This document shows, one piece after another, positions 14,448-21,315 of a DNA stretch of 64,000 nt (its first letter is position 1; every line of letters begins with the position of its first letter). Location: NCBI RefSeq assembly GCF_007971025.1, contig NZ_CP042436.1:4030001-4094000 (forward strand). The letters are read 5' to 3'. The position numbers and the translations under genes were made by a program. Source of the stretch: Mucilaginibacter ginsenosidivorans. GTDB lineage: Bacteria; Bacteroidota; Bacteroidia; Sphingobacteriales; Sphingobacteriaceae. The notes beneath the pieces were generated by a model. It was not told where the DNA came from and made no database searches. It saw only the letters and a list, made by a program, of their open reading frames with translations.

Positions 14448-15062
14448 ATGGAAACCTACAAAGACTACATGATCATCCTGACCCCGCCGATACACATCGC
14501 TGAACAGGTTAAAAAATACAAACACGCTGCACAACGCCTCATCGGCGATTTTGAAAGCATGCACAGCAAGGCGCATATCAGCCTGAAGCGCCTGCACCGC
14601 CAAAAACCTTACTGGACGGAGCCGCTGTTTGATAAACTGGAAAAGGAACTGTCGCTGCTTGAGCCGGTTACCTTGCAACTGAATGGCTTTGCCACCTTTT
14701 TGCCGACGGATTTTACAACCATTTACGCTGCGATTCTATCCACGCCGGAAATGGAGGACTGGTTCAAACGCCTGCGCCAATGCCTGGGCGAAAAGAAAGC
14801 TGTGCCGCATATCACCATAGCCCGGCAGGTGCCCAACGATAAGGCCCGCAAGCTATGGCCAAAATTTAAGGACCGCCCCTGGAATGAAGAATTCGAAGTA
14901 AAATACCTGACTATTCTGCATCGTAGCACGTATGAACACGACCGCACCTGGGAAATATTCAGGCAGATACCTTTTAAAGGCAAGCCGGAGTGGAACGTAC
15001 TGCCGGAAAAGCGGAAGGAAATTGTTAAGCCAGTGGATGAGAACCAGACAAGCCTTTTTTGA
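14448..15062 (+). CDS. 2H phosphoesterase (2'-5' RNA ligase-like)
   Basis: 204 aa member of the 2H superfamily, which hydrolyses or joins 2'-5' or cyclic phosphodiester bonds in RNA or nucleotides. The two catalytic H-x-[ST] motifs are visible: AHISLKRL at about residues 43-50 and VPHITIARQV at about residues 124-133. The surrounding strand pattern (TLQLNGFATF, VKYLTILHRS) fits the fold. Substrate unknown. The last codons run into a heptad repeat. Confidence 0.85.
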   Translation: METYKDYMIILTPPIHIAEQVKKYKHAAQRLIGDFESMHSKAHISLKRLHRQKPYWTEPLFDKLEKELSLLEPVTLQLNGFATFLPTDFTTIYAAILSTPEMEDWFKRLRQCLGEKKAVPHITIARQVPNDKARKLWPKFKDRPWNEEFEVKYLTILHRSTYEHDRTWEIFRQIPFKGKPEWNVLPEKRKEIVKPVDENQTSLF

Positions 15063-15152
15063 GCGGAAAGCAGAAAGACCAAAGCAAAAAGCCAATTATA
15101 ATATCCTGTAACAAAAAGCTTTAGACTTTTAGCTTTACGCTTTAAGCTCAAA
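15063..15152 (+). repeat. CTTT-heptad inverted repeat (copy 5)
   Basis: The left arm (GCGGAAAGCAGAAAGACC) starts at the stop codon of the 2H gene. The right arm (AGCTTTA, GACTTTT, AGCTTTA, CGCTTTA, AGCTCAA) ends ~50 nt before the SRP RNA, leaving room for the SRP promoter. Confidence 0.85.
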
Positions 15153-15188
15153 AAGTAACATTTTCTTAACCCATATCAACCTTTTATC

Positions 15189-15196
15189 TATATTTG
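15189..15196 (+). promoter_or_regulatory. -7 promoter box of the SRP RNA
   Basis: TATATTTG matches TAnnTTTG and ends 4 nt before the first base of the paired SRP RNA, as expected for a -7 box. A weak TTTTC about 20 nt upstream may serve as the -33 element. Confidence 0.7.
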
Positions 15197-15200
15197 CGCC

Positions 15201-15302
15201 AGGGTAAGTCTTTTACGACCAGCTCCTCTTGAACTCCCCCAGGGTGGGAACGCAGCAAGGGTAGAGGGTTGTAGCGGTGCGATAAAAGTAGCTTACCCTA
15301 TT
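15201..15302 (+). ncRNA. ffs: Signal recognition particle RNA (small bacterial type)
   Basis: About 100 nt RNA that binds Ffh and targets membrane proteins to the translocon. The apical domain contains the diagnostic GGAACGCAGCAAGGGTAGA segment (near 15246-15265) with its asymmetric internal loop and GNRA-like tetraloop. The ends pair (AGGGTAAG at the 5' end with CTTACCCT at the 3' end) to close one long hairpin. A run of T follows at 15301. The boundaries come from the pairing and may be off by a few bases. Confidence 0.93.
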
Positions 15303-15315
15303 TTTTTTCTTTTCA
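15301..15315 (+). terminator. T-tract terminator of the SRP RNA
   Basis: The closing stem of the SRP RNA (CTTACCCT) is followed directly by eight T residues and further T-rich sequence, so the RNA's own stem can act as an intrinsic terminator. Confidence 0.75.
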
Positions 15316-15324
15316 AAACACGAT

Positions 15325-15440
15325 CTCAGGATTCGCTGGATTTTCAGGATTATCTCATATTATTTATTTGAATTAAGTTTAATCGCTGATTACTTTTACC
15401 TTTCGGCGATGATCATATTAATCCATTAAATCCAATAATT
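15325..15440 (+). repeat. Nonamer-type (CAGGATT / AATCCA) inverted repeat
   Basis: The left arm has CAGGATT, CTGGATT, CAGGATT at 9 nt steps. The right arm has TTAATCCA and TTAAATCCA, ending just before the GTG start at 15441. The architecture is that of the CTTT-heptad elements with different words. The AT-rich spacer holds nothing else I recognise. Confidence 0.55.
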
Positions 15441-15734
15441 GTGTTAATTAAAAACGAAGAGCGCCACCACGCCGGCTCATTTTATGTTGAAGAAGACGGA
15501 AAACGTGTTGCCGAAATGCGCTATCTTATTCGCGATGGTATCATGAATATTTACCATACCGAGGTAAAGCCCGATCTTGGCGGTCACAAAATAGGCTTTC
15601 AACTGGTGGAAACCGGCGTTAAGTTCGCCCGCGAAAATAATTTACAGATTTTGCCCACCTGCAGCTTTGCCCGGTCGGTTTTTGACCGGACGCCGGAGTT
15701 TGCGGATGTAAGGGTTCAGGAGGAAGAAGAATAA
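15441..15734 (+). CDS. Small GNAT-fold acetyltransferase (YjdJ-like)
   Basis: 97 aa from a GTG start. It belongs to the short 'N-acetyltransferase domain' family of ~95 residues: GSFYVEEDGKRVAEMRY, then MNIYHTEVKPDLGGHKIGFQLVE (the short CoA loop is GGHKIG) and LQILPTCSFARSVF, the family's conserved C-terminal CSF segment with its cysteine. It probably transfers acetyl groups to an unknown small target. The start codon directly follows a nonamer repeat arm; no clear Shine-Dalgarno is seen. Confidence 0.85.
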   Translation: MLIKNEERHHAGSFYVEEDGKRVAEMRYLIRDGIMNIYHTEVKPDLGGHKIGFQLVETGVKFARENNLQILPTCSFARSVFDRTPEFADVRVQEEEE

Positions 15735-15740
15735 AAAAAC

Positions 15741-15823
15741 AGCTGAAAGCAGAAAGACCAAAGCAGAAAGCTTTTTAACGTACAGTAAAAGCTTTGGACT
15801 TTCTGCTTTCAGCTTTTAGCTCA
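15741..15823 (+). repeat. CTTT-heptad inverted repeat (copy 6, best preserved)
   Basis: The left arm (AGCTGAAAGCAGAAAGACC) starts 7 nt after the stop. The right arm has five regular heptads (AGCTTTG, GACTTTC, TGCTTTC, AGCTTTT, AGCTCAA) and ends 5 nt before the ATG at 15829. The arms are nearly perfect complements around an ~18 nt spacer. Confidence 0.9.
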
Positions 15824-15828
15824 ATAAA

Positions 15829-16788
15829 ATGCTCGATATACTCATCATAGGCGGTGGCCCCATAGGTTTGGCGTGTGCTTTACAGGCGCAAAAAGCCGGT
15901 TTAAGCTATGTTATAGTGGAGAAAGGCTGCCTGGTCAATTCGTTGTACAACTACCCTACTACCATGACCTTCTTCAGCACGTCGGAGTTGCTGGAGATCG
16001 GCGGTATACCCTTTGTTACCATCAGCAATAAGCCCAAACGGTCCGAGGCTTTGGAATATTACCGCCGGGTGGCGTTTTCGAACCAGGTCAAAACAAACCT
16101 GTTCGAGGAAGTATTATCTGTTACCAAAGCGGACGGACACTACGTTATCGGTACCTCAAAAGATACTTACGAAGCGAAAAACGTGATCGTAGCCACCGGC
16201 TTTTACGACATTGCCAATAAGCTGAACATTCCGGGCGAGGAACTGCCCAAAGTGAAACATTATTACGACGACCCGCATTATTACGCCCTGCAAAAGGTCG
16301 TGGTAGTGGGCTCGAGTAACTCGGCTATTGACGTAGCGTTGGAAACCTGGCGCAAAGGTGCCGAAGTTACCCTGGTGATACGCGATGCCGAAGTAAGTCA
16401 CCGGGTAAAATACTGGGTAAGGCCCGATATACTCAACCGCATTAAGGAAGGCAGCATTAAAGCTTATTTTAACTCAAACCTGACCGCTATTCGCGAAGAC
16501 GAGGTGGATATACTGACCCCGGACGGACGGACAACCATAGCCAACGATTTTGTAATGGCCATGACCGGCTACCGGCCCAACTTTGAGTTTCTGAAAAAGA
16601 TTGGTATCAACCTTTCAACTGACGCTAAATTACTGCCCGAATACAATAAGGAGACCATGGAAACCAATCTTAAAGGTATCTACCTGGCAGGTGTGGTTTG
16701 CGGCGGTATGGATACCCATTTATGGTTCATTGAAAATTCGCGCATACACGCGGAGATGATCGTGAACGATATTGTGGGGAAGAGTTGA
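15829..16788 (+). CDS. ypdA: YpdA-family FAD/NAD(P)-dependent disulfide reductase
   Basis: 319 aa two-dinucleotide-fold flavoprotein of the YpdA family (bacillithiol disulfide reductase, Bdr). It has the FAD motif IIGGGPIGLACA (residues 5-16), the NAD(P)H motif VVVGSSNSAIDVALE (about residues 161-175) and the C-terminal IYLAGVVCGGMDTHLWFIE with its FAD contact. There is no CxxC redox pair of thioredoxin reductase, as expected for YpdA. SLYNYPTTMTFFSTSELLEIG is characteristic. It likely keeps a low-molecular-weight thiol reduced; whether this organism makes bacillithiol cannot be seen here. Confidence 0.88.
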   Translation: MLDILIIGGGPIGLACALQAQKAGLSYVIVEKGCLVNSLYNYPTTMTFFSTSELLEIGGIPFVTISNKPKRSEALEYYRRVAFSNQVKTNLFEEVLSVTKADGHYVIGTSKDTYEAKNVIVATGFYDIANKLNIPGEELPKVKHYYDDPHYYALQKVVVVGSSNSAIDVALETWRKGAEVTLVIRDAEVSHRVKYWVRPDILNRIKEGSIKAYFNSNLTAIREDEVDILTPDGRTTIANDFVMAMTGYRPNFEFLKKIGINLSTDAKLLPEYNKETMETNLKGIYLAGVVCGGMDTHLWFIENSRIHAEMIVNDIVGKS

Positions 16789-16857
16789 TCGAGTTAGATT
16801 CAGTTTGAAATTTGTTCAACTCAATCAACTACTTAACCCGATCAACTTAATCAACCA
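16786..16857 (+). repeat. GTTGATTAAG-type inverted repeat (copy 2)
   Basis: The left arm (GTTGATCGAGTTAGATTCAG) overlaps the ypdA stop. The right arm (CAACTCAATCAAC, CGATCAACTTAATCAACC) ends ~38 nt before the next ATG. Confidence 0.7.
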
Positions 16858-16894
16858 ATTGCTAACTTAGCCCCCTTTAATACCCTCTGCAACT

Positions 16895-17545
16895 ATGCTG
16901 ATAAGCTTTTTACGCCCCGATGCCCCGCCTACCTCGTCAAAAACTAATGAAGAATTGCGGGAAAGCATCGACAACCGCGAATACTACCTGCCCGAAACGG
17001 TGCTGAATGCCGTAGCCGAACTGCAGCGCCGCGGCCATGAGTTTTTGGATGAGGAATTGCAGGTGATCAACGAGGATATGCAGGCGCGTATGGAGATAGT
17101 TGCCGAAACCACCCCCAGCTTTGGGATCATAAATGATAACTACAAGAATGCCCTTGTCGAGGATCCCGACGCCTATGAGTTCTATTCAAGGCGTGTGATC
17201 AAAGTATTCACCTTTTTCTTCAGCCCATTCCTTGGCGCTATTTTAATGGCCATAAATATTGGGAAAACAAAAGATTACAATGGCGTAATGCTGGTTTTAT
17301 TTTTTGGGTTTGGCATCTCTGTTATTGAACAGATTATTGCGGGAGGCCTCGGTCTTGGTGCCGGCGCAACTATCTTCTTTGCCTTCATTAATGCATCGCT
17401 CATCGACGCGTTATTCTGGAACAGATACATCGGCAATACCACGCTTTATAAGGCGCGGGCGTATTGGGTGCCATTAGTTATCGGATTACTTTTGTCGGCT
17501 TTTGTTGTATGGTCGCTGTTCCAGCCAAAAGGTGTCATAAAATAA
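16895..17545 (+). CDS. Hypothetical multi-pass membrane protein
   Basis: 216 aa. The N-terminal ~105 residues are soluble and helical (NEELRESIDNREYYLPETVLNAVAELQRRG), followed by four hydrophobic segments (about 107-126, 132-150, 152-172, 190-208) rich in Gly and Phe. No enzymatic motif visible. The N-terminal helix pattern resembles that of other Bacteroidota membrane proteins of unknown role. A 17588-17668 repeat follows its stop. Confidence 0.7.
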   Translation: MLISFLRPDAPPTSSKTNEELRESIDNREYYLPETVLNAVAELQRRGHEFLDEELQVINEDMQARMEIVAETTPSFGIINDNYKNALVEDPDAYEFYSRRVIKVFTFFFSPFLGAILMAINIGKTKDYNGVMLVLFFGFGISVIEQIIAGGLGLGAGATIFFAFINASLIDALFWNRYIGNTTLYKARAYWVPLVIGLLLSAFVVWSLFQPKGVIK

Positions 17546-17587
17546 TTCCCGCTTTTCCCGCACCCAAAGCGGATGGAAAGTATAATT

Positions 17588-17668
17588 AGGTTGACCGGTT
17601 GAAAAGTCAACCTAATCTAACTTACTTTACTTAATCCAACTCCATCAACCAACCCCAAAAGTCAACCT
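17588..17668 (+). repeat. GTTGACC/AACCTAATC-type inverted repeat (copy 3)
   Basis: Words related to the GTTGATTAAG family (AGGTTGACCGGTTG and AGTCAACCTAATCTAAC, then AATCCAACTCCATCAACC) between the membrane protein stop and the arginine-cluster promoter. Confidence 0.6.
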
Positions 17669-17692
17669 ATTCACATTAAACACATTTTTTCT

Positions 17693-17725
17693 TGCATAAG
17701 TTAAAATTAATGCGATACTTTGCAT
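17693..17725 (+). promoter_or_regulatory. Candidate promoter of the arginine cluster
   Basis: TTG (in TTTTCTTGCATAAG) is followed after about 21 nt by TACTTTGC, close to the TAnnTTTG -7 box but one base short. This gives a transcript leader of roughly 290 nt before the GNAT gene, spanning the Cys-rich mini-ORF and hairpins. Confidence 0.5.
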
Positions 17726-17778
17726 CCGATTTAAAAAACTACAAAAACACGCGATAAAGTGATACAGCAAAGTATACT

Positions 17779-17922
17779 ATGGCAAGTTATCAGGGCCTTA
17801 TTTGCCCCGGTTTCAATTGTTGCGGTTTCTCCTGTTCCTGCATACAGGCAGGCAGGTTTGCTTACTACCCCTTCCCGACGAAGGCTTTATATCCCCCGGG
17901 TTTAATTTTTACTGATCAGTAA
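17779..17922 (+). CDS. Cys-rich 47-residue mini-ORF in the arginine-cluster leader
   Basis: ATG to TAA, 47 codons, within the leader upstream of the GNAT/argG genes. The peptide has five cysteines in thirteen residues (CPGFNCCGFSCSC, residues 9-21), then aromatic and proline-rich sequence (FAYYPFPTKALYPPG). It could be a leader peptide coupling translation to downstream expression, a small metal- or redox-binding protein, or chance. It is not Arg-rich, so classic arginine attenuation is unlikely. Three CCCCCGG blocks (17893, 17925, 17986) and a GGAGATGCAA/TTGCGTCTCC hairpin (17931-17954) follow in the leader. Confidence 0.4.
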   Translation: MASYQGLICPGFNCCGFSCSCIQAGRFAYYPFPTKALYPPGLIFTDQ

Positions 17923-17930
17923 TAGCCCCC

Positions 17931-17954
17931 GGAGATGCAAAATATTGCGTCTCC
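17931..17954 (+). promoter_or_regulatory. Leader hairpin upstream of the arginine cluster
   Basis: GGAGATGCAA pairs with TTGCGTCTCC around a four-base loop (one G-U pair). It lies 9 nt after the stop of the Cys-rich mini-ORF and 68 nt before the GNAT ATG. No T-tract follows, so it is not a standard terminator; it may be an antiterminator or RNA-stability element. Confidence 0.4.
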
Positions 17955-18022
17955 GCCATCAACAAAATTTATCAAATTACGTATTGGCCCCCGGGTCAAA
18001 AATTTAACGTTAATTTATTTCA

Positions 18023-18709
18023 ATGACACTACAAGATTTTGATATTCAGGTTGCCTCGGCACAACACGTTGATTTCGCGCAGCTGATCTGCGACGAGATG
18101 GCCGAGTCGGCAAAAGCGCGCGGAACCGGCATAGCCCAGCGCTCGCCTGAGTATGTCGCCAATAAAATGCTGGAAGGCAAAGCGGTCATCGCCTTGCATA
18201 AGAATGGTACCTGGGCCGGCTTTTGTTATATCGAAACCTGGAGCCATGGCGACTTTGTGGCCAATTCGGGACTGATAGTTAGCCCCGAATTCAGGAAATC
18301 CGGTCTTGCAAAAGCCATCAAACAAAAGATATTTCAGCTATCGCGCACCAAATACCCGCATGCCAAGATATTTGGCCTCACAACGGGCCTGGCGGTAATG
18401 AAGATCAATTCGGAACTGGGTTACGAGCCGGTTACTTATTCGGAACTTACACAGGACGAGAATTTTTGGGCAGGCTGCAAAAGCTGTGTCAATTACGACA
18501 TTTTGATGAGCAAGGACCGCAAAAACTGTATGTGCACGGCCATGCTTTTCGACCCGGAGGAAAAGCAAAAAGAATACGAAGATAAAATGAAAAAGATAAC
18601 GCATAAAGCTACCTTGCTCGAGCGTATCGAAAATGCTATTAAAAAGCGAATGGATAAGTTTGAGCAGAAAGCTGAAAGACTAAAGCTGAAAGCTTCTTTT
18701 AAGAATTAA
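18023..18709 (+). CDS. GNAT acyltransferase heading the arginine cluster
   Basis: 228 aa. The GNAT core covers about residues 5-165: acyl-CoA loop SPEFRKSGLAKAIKQ at about residues 91-105 and TGLAVMKINSELGY near 130-145. It continues with a Cys-containing segment (GCKSC, then NCMC) and a charged helical tail. Its position directly before argG, with no other argA/argJ candidate in view, suggests it acylates glutamate (acetyl- or succinyl-) as the first step of arginine synthesis; this is inference. The last ~18 codons (from FEQKAERLK) are read from a CTTT-heptad repeat arm, so the natural C-terminus was replaced or extended by the repeat. Confidence 0.8.
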   Translation: MTLQDFDIQVASAQHVDFAQLICDEMAESAKARGTGIAQRSPEYVANKMLEGKAVIALHKNGTWAGFCYIETWSHGDFVANSGLIVSPEFRKSGLAKAIKQKIFQLSRTKYPHAKIFGLTTGLAVMKINSELGYEPVTYSELTQDENFWAGCKSCVNYDILMSKDRKNCMCTAMLFDPEEKQKEYEDKMKKITHKATLLERIENAIKKRMDKFEQKAERLKLKASFKN

Positions 18710-18761
18710 AAAAATTGAGAAAATAAAAGCTTTGGTCTTTTTACTTTAAGCTTTTAGCTAA
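18662..18761 (+). repeat. CTTT-heptad inverted repeat (copy 7, overlaps coding sequence)
   Basis: The left arm (GAGCAGAAAGCTGAAAGAC) lies inside the GNAT gene and provides its last ~16 codons. The right arm (AGCTTTG, GTCTTTT, TACTTTA, AGCTTTT, AGCTAAA) ends 7 nt before the argG ATG at 18769. Confidence 0.9.
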
Positions 18762-18768
18762 AAAATAT

Positions 18769-19968
18769 ATGAAAAAAAAGGTTGTATTAGCATACAGCGG
18801 CGGACTGGACACCTCGTTCTGCTGCATTTATCTGACGAGGGATTTAGGTTTGGAGGTTCACTCGGTTATCGTAAACACGGGTGGTTTCAGTCATGACGAA
18901 TTATACGCCGTTGAGAAACGCGCTTACGAAATGGGCGTAACATCGCACCATGTGGTTGACGAAACCGAAAACTTTTACAATACCTGCGTGCGCTACCTCA
19001 TCTACGGCAATGTGTTAAAAAACAACACCTACCCCCTTTCGGTAAGTGCCGAACGTGTGAGCCAGGCAACCGCCATTGCTAACTACGCCAAAGAGATAGG
19101 AGCAGAATACGTGGCGCATGGCAGTACCGGCGCCGGTAACGACCAGGTGCGGTTTGATATGATATTCAATATCCTGGTGCCAAATGTTCAGATACTGACC
19201 CCGATACGCGATCTGAAACTTAGCCGCGAGGAAGAGATAGCCTACCTGAAAAAGCATGGTGTGGAAATGAATTTCGAAAAAGCTAAGTACTCTATCAACA
19301 AAGGCATTTGGGGCACATCGGTTGGCGGTAAGGAAACATTGACATCGAACCTGGGCCTGCCCGAGGATGCATGGCCCACGCCTATGACCGAAACCGGAAC
19401 CCGGAATATAGAGCTGACCTTTGAAAAAGGCGAGTTGGTAGCGCTTGACGGCAAAAAATACGACCACCCTACCCAGGCAATACAAGCCTTACAGGCCATT
19501 GCGCAGCCATACGGCATCGGCAGGGATATACACGTTGGCGATACCATTATCGGCATCAAAGGTCGCGTTGGGTTTGAAGCGGCCGCCCCGATGGTTATCA
19601 TCAAGGCACACCATACGCTCGAGAAACACGTGTTGACCAAATGGCAGCTTTCGTGGAAAGATCAGTTATCTTCGTTCTACGGTAACTGGCTGCACGAAGG
19701 GCAGTTCCATGATCCTGTTATGCGTAATATCGAAGCATTTTTAACCGATACGCAGCAAAATGTAAGCGGTAAAGTGTTTGTTCAGTTGAACCCGTACCGC
19801 TTCCAGGTTACCGGTATCGAGTCGGCCCACGACCTGATGTCGAGCAAATTCGGCAGCTATGGAGAAATGAATAATGCCTGGACCGGCGAGGATGTAAAAG
19901 GATTCTCCAAAATATTTGGCAACCAGGTAATGATCTATCATAAAGTAAACAGTACAAGCAATGAGTAA
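18769..19968 (+). CDS. argG: Argininosuccinate synthase
   Basis: 399 aa, normal length. It joins citrulline and aspartate with ATP to give argininosuccinate, the penultimate step of arginine synthesis. The N-terminal ATP pyrophosphatase P-loop is AYSGGLDTSF (residues 7-16). HGSTGAGNDQVRFD (about residues 118-131) binds aspartate/citrulline, and the KYSINKGIWGTSVGGKE segment is typical. Its stop overlaps the cupin start (ATGAGTAA), so the two are translationally coupled. Confidence 0.96.
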   Translation: MKKKVVLAYSGGLDTSFCCIYLTRDLGLEVHSVIVNTGGFSHDELYAVEKRAYEMGVTSHHVVDETENFYNTCVRYLIYGNVLKNNTYPLSVSAERVSQATAIANYAKEIGAEYVAHGSTGAGNDQVRFDMIFNILVPNVQILTPIRDLKLSREEEIAYLKKHGVEMNFEKAKYSINKGIWGTSVGGKETLTSNLGLPEDAWPTPMTETGTRNIELTFEKGELVALDGKKYDHPTQAIQALQAIAQPYGIGRDIHVGDTIIGIKGRVGFEAAAPMVIIKAHHTLEKHVLTKWQLSWKDQLSSFYGNWLHEGQFHDPVMRNIEAFLTDTQQNVSGKVFVQLNPYRFQVTGIESAHDLMSSKFGSYGEMNNAWTGEDVKGFSKIFGNQVMIYHKVNSTSNE

Positions 19969-20311
19969 CCAGGCATTTTCAAAAAATGATTGTGCAAGCC
20001 ATTATAAGTGGGGCGATGATTGTTACGGCTGGAACTATATCGATACCGATGCATTGTCGGTAAAGCAGGAACTGATGCCGCCGGATACATCCGAGCAATT
20101 GCACTATCACGAAAAAGCCACCCAGGTGTTTTTCATATTGAAAGGCCGCGCTGTTTTTACCATCGATGGCGTTGAAACCGAATTGAAGCCCGAACAGGGC
20201 ATCGAGATAAAACCCGGTCAGCAGCACTTCATCAGCAATAAAGAACAAAGCGACCTGGAATTTATTTTATATTCATATCCATCTACAAAAAATGACCGCA
20301 TCAACCTCTAA
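19961..20311 (+). CDS. Cupin-domain protein within the arginine operon
   Basis: 116 aa single cupin barrel. Motif 1 is HYHEKATQVFFILKGRA (HxH near residues 46-48, then E) and motif 2 is KPGQQHFISN. Metal ligands His/His/Glu/His are all present, so it probably binds a divalent metal. Role unknown: it may be an enzyme acting on an arginine intermediate or a sensor. It overlaps argG by 8 nt at its start and argC by 20 nt at its end, so it is an integral part of the operon. Confidence 0.85.
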   Translation: MSNQAFSKNDCASHYKWGDDCYGWNYIDTDALSVKQELMPPDTSEQLHYHEKATQVFFILKGRAVFTIDGVETELKPEQGIEIKPGQQHFISNKEQSDLEFILYSYPSTKNDRINL

Positions 20312-21304
20312 AATACGGGCAGGTATAGTTGGCGGCGCAGGTTATACCGGCGGCGAAATGCTGCGCATATTGGTGAACCACCCCAATGTAGATATCGCTT
20401 TTGTGCACAGCAACAGCAACGCGGGCAATTATGTATACGAGGTGCATACCGATCTTTTTGGTGATACCGACCTGAAATTTGCAAGCGATATATATGATGA
20501 GATCGATGTGCTGTTTTTATGCGTCGGCCATGGTGATGCCAGGAAGTTCCTGGAAGCTAACGAGATACCGGACAGCATTAAGATAATTGATCTGAGCCAG
20601 GACTTTCGTTTAGCGAAAAGCTCAAAGCAGAACGCTAAAAGCTTTGTATACGGATTACCGGAGTTGAACCGGGAAACTATTAAAAATGCGCAGAATATTG
20701 CTAACCCGGGCTGTTTTGCTACTTGTTTAGAATTGGGCATGCTGCCGTTAGCGGCTAAAGGTTTATTGAGTAATGATATTCATATTACAGGCACCACAGG
20801 TTCAACCGGTGCGGGACAAAGCCTGCAAGCCACTACACATTTTACCTGGCGGAACGACAACCTGTCCATATACAAAGCATTTGAACACCAGCATTTGAAT
20901 GAGGTTAATCAATCTTTGAATCAATTGCAGCCGGGTTTTACTCCCCCTTCAGGGGCATGGGGGGCATCAATTTCATCCCCTATCGCGGCGATTTTACCCG
21001 CGGTATCATTGCATCGATTTATATGGATTGCGAGCTATCCGGCGATGAAGCTCTGAAGTTATTTGAAGATTATTACGCAGGTCACCCTTTTACCCATGTT
21101 ACTAAAAGGAACATCGACCTGAAACAAGTAGTGAATACCAACAAATGCTTTATACAGGTAGCCAAACACGGCAATAAGGTACTGATTACAAGCATTATAG
21201 ACAATTTACTTAAAGGAGCGTCGGGCCAGGCGGTTCAGAATATGAATTTGATGTTTGGGCTTAATGAAACAGCAGGGTTGAAACTAAAAGCAACGGCTTT
21301 TTAA
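20292..21304 (+). CDS. argC: N-acyl-gamma-glutamyl-phosphate reductase, frameshifted in this sequence
   Basis: NADPH-dependent reductase that converts N-acyl-glutamyl phosphate to the semialdehyde. The N-terminal frame (20292-20951) has the Rossmann motif VGGAGYTGGEMLR and the catalytic cysteine in NPGCFATC. The C-terminal frame (to 21304) carries INFIPYRGDFTRGI and GASGQAVQNMNLMFG. The two frames are joined by a single missing G in the G-run at 20952-20955; adding one G gives a continuous 337 aa protein. The junction lies in a ~27 nt GC-rich palindromic insert (CTCCCCCTTCAGGGG) that would encode TPPSGGMGG. It overlaps the cupin by 20 nt. Confidence 0.88.
20941..20964 (+). repeat. GC-rich palindromic insert inside argC
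   Basis: CTCCCCCTTCAGGGGC followed by ATGGGGGG. The C-run pairs with either G-run. It sits between family-conserved ArgC segments (LQPGF and INFIPYRGD) where other ArgC proteins have only a few residues, so it looks like a small inserted palindrome. One more G would make it in-frame. Confidence 0.6.
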
Positions 21305-21315
21305 CTATTATAAGA

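Noticed and set aside
20957..21304. Separate 115-residue protein starting MGGINFIPYRGD
   Set aside because: It is the C-terminal half of ArgC after the frameshift; its start is within the family-conserved region.
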